NCBI GenBank assembly: GCA_003453085.1
Contig: DMMK01000590.1
Location: 1 to 9,216, forward strand
Reading direction: 5' to 3'
Source of the DNA: Verrucomicrobiales bacterium
GTDB taxonomy: Bacteria; Verrucomicrobiota; Verrucomicrobiia; Verrucomicrobiales; Verrucomicrobiaceae
Length of the DNA: 9,216 nucleotides
Translations under genes and position numbers: made by a program
The notes under the pieces: generated by a model
The model's input: the letters and a program-made list of their open reading frames with translations, nothing else
Told to the model about the DNA's origin: nothing
Databases searched by the model: none
Part shown: piece by piece, positions 1 to 5,859 of the stretch
Position numbering within the stretch: position 1 is the stretch's first letter
How the letters are laid out: each line of letters starts with the position of its first letter

Positions 1-20
1 ATAAGATATATTCGGTTTTA

Positions 21-49
21 TTGATAATAAATAATCTTCGCATTCGAAT
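21..49 (+). promoter_or_regulatory. Candidate sigma-70-type promoter
   Basis: TTGATA at 21-26 matches the -35 consensus at five of six positions. TCGAAT at 44-49 matches the -10 consensus at four of six, with a 17-base spacer. A competing -10-like GATAAT lies at 91-96 but has no good -35 at the right distance. AT-rich DNA yields such matches by chance, so this is a weak call. Use of this site would leave a 5' leader of roughly 135-140 bases before the start codon at 194. Confidence 0.25.
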
Positions 50-78
50 TATCTGATTTCATTTTTAGATCAAAATGC

Positions 79-104
79 TAATCTTTGGCGGATAATCTTT
101 ATCC
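79..104 (+). repeat. Direct TAATCTT repeats and a short inverted repeat in the leader
   Basis: TAATCTT occurs at 79-85 and 93-99, a 14-base step, with a third copy at 32-38. The copy at 93-99 lies inside an inverted repeat whose 6-bp arms are GGATAA (90-95) and TTATCC (99-104), with a TCT loop. These could be regulator binding sites or a small mRNA hairpin. In such AT-rich sequence, chance recurrence is also plausible. Confidence 0.3.
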
Positions 105-193
105 AGCAGAAGGGGTTCCCTTTGCAGCTGGATGCCACGGAGAGAACTCAGTTTTCTTCAGTTCTGCGATCTCAAACTTAACTTATCGCGTCC

Positions 194-3100
194 ATGAACC
201 CAGATACCACCCCGCATGTGTGCATGTTCACCGCGGCAGCGCTTCGTCGTCTGCTGTATGGAGCATGCCTTTTGACGATGACCCTTGTCATCGCAGGCCA
301 GGCCTCCGCCCAGCATAGCATCACCACGGCCCCAGGTGTAGGCGGCCGTATTTTCCCTTCCGGCCCCATCACGGTGCCAGAAGGGGCAAAACCCACGTTT
401 TTCATCATTCCCGACGCAGGTTTTTCCATCCAGGACGTGATGGTGAACAGTGAATCCCAGGGAAAAGGTTCTCAGGTCCAGGTGGGACCGGTAACAGCAG
501 CGACGGTGGTGGCTGCGACCTTTGTCAAAAGCCCCACGATCACCTCCAGCGCCACGGGAACAGGCACGATCACCCCGAGTGGCAAAGATACCGTCGGCAG
601 TGGCGGCAGTCGAACTTACATCATGCAGGCCACCCCTGGCAGCATGCTAAACTCCCTGCTCGTGAATGGGGTGTCAGTGACGCTGCCAGATCCCAAACCC
701 TCCCTTTTTTCCTACACGGCGGAAAACATCACGGAGACCACCACGATCAAGGCGGCCTTTGCCCTGGATCCCTCCAAAGTACTGCTCACTTCCACGGCCG
801 GCGCTGGCGGGGGCATCACGCCGCTCGGCAAGGTGGAAGCATTAAAAGGCAGCTCCAAGACCTACCTCATTTCACCGAACTCCGGCTACTACATCAAGGA
901 TGTGAAGGTGAATGGAAAGAGTGTGGGCATGGTCTCCAGCCACACCCTGACGGACATCCAGAAAGCGCAAACTGTGGCGGCCACCTTTGCCAAGAGACCA
1001 GTGGTCACGGCGAAGCAGGCCGCAGGAGGCAGTATCACGCCATCCACCCCAGTGACGGCAAGCTACAATGGCAGCGTCTTCTACTCTTTCTCTCCTCAGT
1101 CAGGCTACATGGTGGACAAGATTCTGGTGAATGGCCAGAGCCATCCCGGGAGTTCGGGCTTTTCGGTGACAGGCATCAAGGTGAACACAACCGTCACGGC
1201 CGTCTTCAAACTTCAAGAGGGACAGTTCCTGATTTCGGCCACGGCAGCCGCCGGGGGAATGATCAGCCCGGCAGGCAAAGTCGCAGTGGCGAGTGGCGGC
1301 AGCCGCTCCTTCACCATCACTCCAGCCGCAGGCCACAGGATCCTGGATGTGAAGGTGGATGGCCAGAGCGTCGGTGCCGTTTCATCCCACTCGGTCACCA
1401 ATGTGCTGAAGAACGGAACCATCACGGCGACCTTTGCCAAGAACCCCACCATCACCGCGAAGCAGGCCATCGGCGGCAGCATCAGCCCGGCGGGCGTGCA
1501 ATCCGTTTCGCTCAATGGCAGCCGCACTTACTCCATCACGCCACAGACAGGCTTTGAGATCCTCAATCTGGTGGTGGATGGGAAAAAACTGCCGCCCTCA
1601 GGCAGCCACACTTTTTCCTCGGTCACGAAAAACCAGACCATCAGCGCCATCTTCAAACAACGCACTGACTATGTGGCGCTGACGACCCTGGCAGGCAAGG
1701 GAGGCACGGCTCTCCCCGCAGGCAAGACACTGGTCCCCAAAGGCAGCAGCCCCACGGTGAACCTGACCCCGGACATCAACTTCCAAGTCCTGGACGTGAA
1801 AGTGGGCAAGCTTTCCCAAGGCTCCGTCCTGAGCGTGGCCGTGGAGGACATCCAGGCCGATACCGTGGTGACGGCCAGCTTCACCAAGCTGCCGCTGATC
1901 ACCGCCAAACAGTCGGTCGGCGGAGCCGTGGGCCCAGCAGGAAACAAGGTGGTGGCCATGGGGGGCAGCCAGACTTACAACATCAATCCGGAGATCGGCT
2001 ACAAGCTCGAATATCTCCTAGTGGATGGAAAGAAGGTGGATGATGTGGATGGGATCTACGAGTTCACCAACGTGACGAAAAACCGCACGATCGGGGCCAA
2101 GTTCAGCCTCACGACTCATGTGGTCGAGGCCTCGAGTCCGCCCGGTGGCACCATCGTGCCGTCTGGGACTCTGAATGTCCAGAATGGCAAGGACCAGAGC
2201 TTCAAGGTCACGCCACCGGCTGGATTCAAGGCGGGCATCCGGGTCAATGGTGTGCTGAAGGCCCAAGCGCCGACAGGGGGAGAACTGACATACGTGCTGA
2301 AAAAGGTGCGGAAAAACCACCGCGTGGAGGCGGTGTATGCACCTCTGGGCACCCAGTTTGCAGGGACCTTGGGGATCACGCCGGTAGGCCTGGGAGACAC
2401 CATTCATGTGGCGAACAAGAGCCCCGCAAACTTCCAGTTGCTGACCAACGGCACGTTAGGCGTGGCGGGGGTGTTTTACCACAATGTCAGTGCCACCAAC
2501 TGGGGCGAGGCCAGCCCTGGAGCCACGGATGATGACTGGACAGTCAGCGTGCCGATGGTGCTGGGTGACAATGAAATTTGGTTCGCCGCCGTGGGCAATG
2601 ATGGGGACGTGGCGTGGTACCCCACTCTTGTGACGTATTACCCGCAAACCGACTTCACGACTCCGCTGACGCCCTATGTCTCCAACCAGCCGCTTTCCAG
2701 CCTGACAGTGGGTTCACCAACTGCCGTGACCTGGAAGCTGGGCCTGCTGGGGCCGGAAGGGGCAGTGGTGACGCTGTACTCCGTGAATGAACAGGATGAG
2801 CTGACCGTGGCCGTGCAGATGCGGGATAATGGCACTCTGCCGGATGAGATCGAAGGGGACGGAATCTTTACCGGCAACACGACGATCACGGCAAACACCG
2901 CCGGCTATCTCTACTACCGGGCAGGCGTGGTCAAACCCGGGCCGGTGACCTATTACTCCGAAACCAAGGAGGTGTGGGCACCGCCACCCCTCACCAACGA
3001 CATGGCCAATACCGCCGGGGAACTGGCGGATGAGGCAGCGCTGCAGTTTGAGACCCAGATCACCGGAGGAATGACGGTGCAGGAGGCGGCAGAATTCGTC

Positions 3101-4732
3101 GCCGCTCTGCTGCGGCAGGATCCGGACATCGGGGCCGCAGGCACGACGGAAGAAGGCGGGGTGTGGTGGGTGACAGAGGATGGTCTTCTGGGCTTTTACC
3201 ACACCACGTATGAAGACCAGCGCGCAGGAGCGGTGGTGGACGGAGGCGGCCGTGGAGGCCCCGCGCCTGTGCTGGATGCGGCCCTGGCGGCCAATCCTGC
3301 CCAGACTCCCTTCTACAGCCCAAAAGACTGGGAGACGCTGTTCCCCAAAGTGCAGCAGGCGGTAACCATGGGCATTGATGGACCCATCACCACCTTGGCG
3401 GCGGCGGAGGACAATCGCATCCTGAGTGACCGCGCCGTCTTGATCAGCCCCTTCCTCAACAACCCGAACGGCAGCAGCTTTGGCAACGGCGATGATTACT
3501 ACAAACCGTGGCCCACGATCAAAGCCCACAAAACCTGCGGGCTGTATGCAGAGAAAGAAGCCCTCAACAATGGATCCGTCAGCATCGGCTTGGCTGACTT
3601 CAAGAACTTGTCCAACTTTGGCTACATCCACATCTGCACCCATGGAGACAACCTGTACAACGGGCTGCTGACGCTGTGGAAAGATGAATGGGGGCCCAAT
3701 GATTTCCTGAAGGGAAATCTGTCCATCGTGGGCATCTACTGCGGCATCAAACTGCCGAAAGTGGATGGCAAGTATGTGCTGGGCGTGCATGCAGATGACC
3801 TGAATCAGAAACGTCTCGCCATCGGCCCTGGGGGTCTCCTGGTGATGCTGCCGAAGTTCTTCAAGGACTATCTCCAGCCGCTGCCCAACAGCCTGGTCTC
3901 CCTGGCTGCGTGTCGCACTGGATACAATGGATCGCTGATGAGCGTGTTCCTCTCCAAAGGTGCGGGGGCGGTCATTGGTTATACCGACTATGTGAGCTGC
4001 AGCTATTGCCAGAACACGCTGCAGGAAGTGATCGACCGCATGTATGAAGACAAGACCTTCATCCAGGCGGCCCAGTCTGCCGTATCCAAGTATGGGGCCA
4101 ATGATGCGGATACCGACCCTGCAGCCTTTGTTTACATGGGGGCTACGGACCTGAAGTTTCCCAATTCAGAACTGGCCAACCGTGGGTTTGAGGATGGCAT
4201 CATCGCTCCCTGGCAGGTGGCAGGAGATGGCCGCGTGATCACGGGCCTGGGCATTGAACGGCCCAAGGAAGGAAAGTTCATGGGCATCATCTCCACGGGC
4301 CTGGGTTACACCACCTCTTCAGGCAGCATCCAGCAGCGTTTCTGCGTTCCGGATTCGGGTGCGGTGATGGGCTTCCGCTGGAGCTTCTATTCTGAAGAAT
4401 GGCTGGAGTATGTGGGCAGCCAGTATCAGGATGCCTTCAGCGTGAGCATTGCGGTGGTGGATCCTGTCACCGGCGCTGTCGGAGGCTTCACGACGTTGTT
4501 TAATAAGACCATTGACGGTCTCGCAGGCCAGGTCATTCCGGCCGATGTGGGCTTTGACCAGGGAGGGGTTTACAAGACAACTTGGCGCATGGATACGCTG
4601 AATCTCCACACCTATTCCGGCAAGACGGTGGTCCTGCGGTTTAGCTGCACAGATGTGGGCGACAGCATCTATGATTCGGCCATCCTTCTGGATGACATCC
4701 AGATCCTGCCCGGCATGGCCCCTGCACCGTGA
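194..4732 (+). CDS. Large secreted InlB-B-repeat protein with CHAT/C25-like caspase-fold protease domain
   Basis: A 1512-aa exported protein, probably extracellular or on the cell surface. A signal peptide occupies about residues 1-40, with a likely cut after the ASA/Q segment. Nine beta-rich repeats of the divergent InlB B-repeat type follow (41 to about 716; typical ends GGxIxPxG and xATF). Residues ~720-930 resemble the choice-of-anchor X region, including the loop DNGTLPDEIEGDGIFTG (878-894). Residues ~1078-1322 look like a clan CD caspase fold: strand plus His-Gly in IHICTHG (H1150), strand plus Cys in SLAACRTG (C1240), then FLSKGAGAVIGY, as in CHAT and gingipain-like C25 peptidases. Residues ~1325-1508 form a beta-sandwich-like tail opening NRGFEDG. 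No LPXTG, PEP-CTERM or transmembrane anchor is seen at the C-terminus. M11 (base 224) is an alternative start giving a more compact signal peptide; neither start has a Shine-Dalgarno. The peptidase call rests on motifs; substrate and activation are unknown. Confidence 0.85.
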   Translation: MNPDTTPHVCMFTAAALRRLLYGACLLTMTLVIAGQASAQHSITTAPGVGGRIFPSGPITVPEGAKPTFFIIPDAGFSIQDVMVNSESQGKGSQVQVGPVTAATVVAATFVKSPTITSSATGTGTITPSGKDTVGSGGSRTYIMQATPGSMLNSLLVNGVSVTLPDPKPSLFSYTAENITETTTIKAAFALDPSKVLLTSTAGAGGGITPLGKVEALKGSSKTYLISPNSGYYIKDVKVNGKSVGMVSSHTLTDIQKAQTVAATFAKRPVVTAKQAAGGSITPSTPVTASYNGSVFYSFSPQSGYMVDKILVNGQSHPGSSGFSVTGIKVNTTVTAVFKLQEGQFLISATAAAGGMISPAGKVAVASGGSRSFTITPAAGHRILDVKVDGQSVGAVSSHSVTNVLKNGTITATFAKNPTITAKQAIGGSISPAGVQSVSLNGSRTYSITPQTGFEILNLVVDGKKLPPSGSHTFSSVTKNQTISAIFKQRTDYVALTTLAGKGGTALPAGKTLVPKGSSPTVNLTPDINFQVLDVKVGKLSQGSVLSVAVEDIQADTVVTASFTKLPLITAKQSVGGAVGPAGNKVVAMGGSQTYNINPEIGYKLEYLLVDGKKVDDVDGIYEFTNVTKNRTIGAKFSLTTHVVEASSPPGGTIVPSGTLNVQNGKDQSFKVTPPAGFKAGIRVNGVLKAQAPTGGELTYVLKKVRKNHRVEAVYAPLGTQFAGTLGITPVGLGDTIHVANKSPANFQLLTNGTLGVAGVFYHNVSATNWGEASPGATDDDWTVSVPMVLGDNEIWFAAVGNDGDVAWYPTLVTYYPQTDFTTPLTPYVSNQPLSSLTVGSPTAVTWKLGLLGPEGAVVTLYSVNEQDELTVAVQMRDNGTLPDEIEGDGIFTGNTTITANTAGYLYYRAGVVKPGPVTYYSETKEVWAPPPLTNDMANTAGELADEAALQFETQITGGMTVQEAAEFVAALLRQDPDIGAAGTTEEGGVWWVTEDGLLGFYHTTYEDQRAGAVVDGGGRGGPAPVLDAALAANPAQTPFYSPKDWETLFPKVQQAVTMGIDGPITTLAAAEDNRILSDRAVLISPFLNNPNGSSFGNGDDYYKPWPTIKAHKTCGLYAEKEALNNGSVSIGLADFKNLSNFGYIHICTHGDNLYNGLLTLWKDEWGPNDFLKGNLSIVGIYCGIKLPKVDGKYVLGVHADDLNQKRLAIGPGGLLVMLPKFFKDYLQPLPNSLVSLAACRTGYNGSLMSVFLSKGAGAVIGYTDYVSCSYCQNTLQEVIDRMYEDKTFIQAAQSAVSKYGANDADTDPAAFVYMGATDLKFPNSELANRGFEDGIIAPWQVAGDGRVITGLGIERPKEGKFMGIISTGLGYTTSSGSIQQRFCVPDSGAVMGFRWSFYSEEWLEYVGSQYQDAFSVSIAVVDPVTGAVGGFTTLFNKTIDGLAGQVIPADVGFDQGGVYKTTWRMDTLNLHTYSGKTVVLRFSCTDVGDSIYDSAILLDDIQILPGMAPAP
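314..2341 (+). repeat. Nine tandem InlB-B-type protein repeats, partly in an A-B two-repeat pattern
   Basis: Protein-level repeats inside the large secreted protein, at residues 41-112, 113-195, 196-268, 269-344, 345-417, 418-492, 493-566, 567-641 and 642-716. Repeats 3, 5 and 7 share an LDVKV-like core (KDVKV in repeat 3), and repeats 3 and 5 also share VSSH. Repeats 4, 6 and 8 begin P-x-(V/I)-T-A-K-Q and keep GG near the first turn. The pairs 3+4, 5+6 and 7+8 therefore form a higher-order unit of about 148-149 residues (447, 444 and 447 bases), suggesting growth by duplication of a two-repeat block. Such domains are generally extracellular spacers or adhesive stalks. Confidence 0.8.
3425..4159 (+). 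other. CHAT/C25-like caspase-fold domain region of the large secreted protein
   Basis: The putative catalytic His is codon 3641-3643 (H1150, followed by Gly) and the putative nucleophile Cys is codon 3911-3913 (C1240, in AACRTG). Each ends a hydrophobic strand, as in clan CD enzymes. After the Cys comes a helix and strand of the CHAT pattern (VFLSKGAGAVIGY), then a helix with QAAQSAV. The His-to-Cys distance of 90 residues is longer than I recall for typical CHAT domains, and the extra segment includes GPGGLLVMLPKFFKDYL. Nearby cysteines C1183, C1269 and C1272 (CSYC) could form disulfides in an exported protein. The assignment is from motif reading only. Confidence 0.7.
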
Positions 4733-4747
4733 ACTGCCTGCACCGAT

Positions 4748-4791
4748 AAAAAAAACGTGCGGTGGCATCTGGCTTCCCAGATGCCACCTTT
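4748..4791 (+). terminator. Perfect 12-bp hairpin after the large gene
   Basis: GGTGGCATCTGG (4761-4772) pairs perfectly with CCAGATGCCACC (4777-4788) around a CTTC loop. On the plus strand only TTT follows, so it would be a weak intrinsic terminator there. On the minus strand the stem is followed, after five bases, by eight T (complement of A8 at 4748-4755). It starts 28 bases after the stop of the large gene. It probably ends or attenuates that transcript, possibly in both directions. It also argues against translation of the next gene starting upstream of 4805. Confidence 0.55.
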
Positions 4792-4804
4792 ACCCACGCT
4801 CCTT

Positions 4805-5263
4805 ATGCAAACGGCCTCCTACTTGAAGCTTCTGCTCCGTCCCTTGGTGGCCCTGCTGACCACGGCAGGACTGCTTTCTACAGAAGCTCAGGCAGCGGAC
4901 TGGCAGAACCTCTCCCTGCCCAAGCTTGGCGAGCTGCGCTGGCGACACCCTGCCTCCGGGACGGCGGTAAACACCGCCCAGGCGGAGGCAACGGCGCAGA
5001 CCCTGACCCAATGGACCCGTGACCGTTTGTGGGATCCCATGAGAGTCATCGTGGATGATTCTCACGCACTGGTACGCATCCTCAAATTCGGCCCAGTGCT
5101 GGTGCTGACGCCTGCGGATGCCAGCCTGCCTGTGATCTGGCTTTCTTTGGATCCCGATCCCAAAAAACGCCGCGCCGTGCTGGAAGATCGCAAGACGGGA
5201 GACCTGACACTGAACGCCCTGCCATCGGGAGCAGCGCTGGATCTGCGCTGGCTGGGGCTTTGA
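4805..5263 (+). CDS. Small exported protein of unknown function
   Basis: A 152-aa protein I do not recognise. The chosen start at 4805 gives a clean signal peptide: a short basic n-region around K9/R13, a hydrophobic core LVALLTTAGLL, and a likely cut after AQA before ADW (about residue 30). In-frame ATGs at 4757 and 4781 lie before or inside the terminator-like hairpin and would add a poor, Pro-containing extension, so they are less likely. The mature part is about 120 residues with no cysteine, no second membrane segment and no recognised catalytic motif. It carries a basic patch DPKKRR and alternating hydrophobic stretches (VIVDD, LVRILKFGPVLVLT) suggesting a small alpha/beta or beta fold in the periplasm. 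It follows the large secreted protein gene on the same strand, but the hairpin between them weakens any operon link. No Shine-Dalgarno is visible. The convergent terminator lies 13 bases past the stop. Confidence 0.7.
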   Translation: MQTASYLKLLLRPLVALLTTAGLLSTEAQAADWQNLSLPKLGELRWRHPASGTAVNTAQAEATAQTLTQWTRDRLWDPMRVIVDDSHALVRILKFGPVLVLTPADASLPVIWLSLDPDPKKRRAVLEDRKTGDLTLNALPSGAALDLRWLGL

Positions 5264-5275
5264 AGTCGGCAAAAA

Positions 5276-5311
5276 AAAGACCGGAAACCACCGTGGTGAG
5301 TTCCGGTCTTT
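5276..5311. terminator. Bidirectional intrinsic terminator between convergent genes
   Basis: An 11-bp perfect stem (5276-5286 with 5301-5311, core AAGACCGGAA / TTCCGGTCTT) encloses a small inner hairpin CACC/GGTG. On the minus strand it runs into eight T (complement of A8 at 5271-5278), a classical Rho-independent layout for the leftward metal-efflux operon. On the plus strand it ends in TCTTT and lies just after the stop at 5263, so it can serve the 152-aa gene as well. Confidence 0.8.
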
Positions 5312-5340
5312 GGGGTCATGCGACATCTCAAAAGAATTCA

Positions 5341-5364
5341 GGCGCGCTTCCGCGCCGTTTCTTT
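5341..5364. terminator. Second GC-rich hairpin in the convergent intergenic region
   Basis: GGCGCG (5341-5346) pairs with CGCGCC (5351-5356) around a CTTC loop. GTTTCTTT follows on the plus strand. Read leftward, it lies 34 bases after the stop of the 143-aa gene and is followed by TGAATTCTTTT, a poor T-run. It may be a backup terminator for rightward transcription or a 3'-end stabilising hairpin for the leftward operon. Its loop is the same as in the hairpin at 4761-4788. Confidence 0.4.
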
Positions 5365-5390
5365 GCGATATCCCCTAACATGAAGCCTGT

Positions 5391-5822
5391 TTACTGCTTG
5401 CACTCGCAGAGCCATTCCATCTTGCTGCATTTCTCACAGGTGGAGGTGTCGTATTCCAGGCGGGCAACGACCGCTTTGGCATTGGGGGTGTTTTTGAACT
5501 GAAGAATCAGCATGTCACCCGATTTAATCACCGGGACGATAAACCCTTTGGCATCCTTTTCGACGGCGAGCTTCGTGGGTTTGTCACGGTCGCCGGTGAG
5601 GGCGACGAGGCTCTGGGCTTCGACAGCGACAGGCTTCATGTCCTTGTCGAGCAGGGCGATGTGAAACTTGTCGCCCTTGACGGTGACTTCACCATGCATG
5701 GTTTCGTTTTTGCTGAATTCGACGATGCGGCCTTTGTTAGGCCCGAGTTCGACGCCGCCATGGGCCAGCAACAGGCTGGTGGTGGCCGCAAGGAAGAGGG
5801 AGGTGATGAGTTTGGTTTTCAT
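5391..5822 (-). CDS. Exported small protein with N-terminal His and C-terminal Cys motif, metal-efflux companion
   Basis: A 143-aa protein, probably periplasmic. The start at 5822 was chosen because it opens a textbook signal peptide (MKTKLITSLFLAATTSLLLA). An upstream in-frame start at 5915 would add 31 residues overlapping the permease gene and bury this signal. Cleavage after A20 would leave a mature protein beginning His-Gly-Gly. The middle (about 25-125) looks like a small all-beta domain, with GPNKGRIVEF and HIALLDKDMKPV as notable stretches. The tail has C129, C132, C139 and C141 (CEKC...CEC), a likely metal site. It is the last gene of the leftward operon, 37 bases after the RND permease stop, with the terminator at 5276-5311 downstream. 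The role is inferred from context and residues: periplasmic binding or delivery of the exported metal. I know no named family for it. Confidence 0.75.
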   Translation of the reverse strand: MKTKLITSLFLAATTSLLLAHGGVELGPNKGRIVEFSKNETMHGEVTVKGDKFHIALLDKDMKPVAVEAQSLVALTGDRDKPTKLAVEKDAKGFIVPVIKSGDMLILQFKNTPNAKAVVARLEYDTSTCEKCSKMEWLCECKQ

Positions 5823-5859
5823 GGAATGAATCGTTCGGAGTTTGGGTTGGTTCTGGGGT

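Larger units (their letters stand above)
1..193 (+). other. AT-rich leader upstream of the large secreted protein gene
   Basis: No gene is supported here. The first 100 bases are about 25% GC, far below the GC-rich coding DNA that follows, as expected for a promoter region. It holds three exact copies of TAATCTT (32-38, 79-85, 93-99), an 8-bp palindrome ATTCGAAT (42-49) and a small inverted repeat (90-104). A short reading frame crosses the region from 85 into the next gene, but it has no recognisable protein character. No Shine-Dalgarno sequence is visible near 194. Confidence 0.6.

Noticed and set aside
85..318. Short frame beginning in the leader and overlapping the start of the large gene
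   Set aside because: Uses a TTG start, has no protein-like character and mostly overlaps the signal-peptide codons of the real gene in another frame.
314..2341. Regular repeats considered as a CRISPR or DNA satellite array
   Set aside because: Units are about 222 bases, diverged at DNA level and in frame; they are protein domain repeats with no spacer pattern.
2714..3790. 358-codon open frame on the minus strand inside the large secreted gene
   Set aside because: Antisense to a frame with clear domains; its translation is rich in His, Arg and Gln without any domain, as expected from GC-rich codon bias.
4660..4732. Sorting signal (PEP-CTERM, LPXTG or T9SS-type) at the end of the large protein
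   Set aside because: The C-terminus ends LLDDIQILPGMAPAP with no hydrophobic helix, basic tail or sortase motif.
4757..4804. Upstream in-frame start for the 152-aa protein
   Set aside because: It would translate through the perfect hairpin and place a poor extension before a good signal peptide; the ATG at 4805 fits better.
5260..5502. 80-codon plus-strand frame across the convergent intergenic region
   Set aside because: Runs through both hairpins and into the 3' end of the minus-strand 143-aa gene; no protein features.
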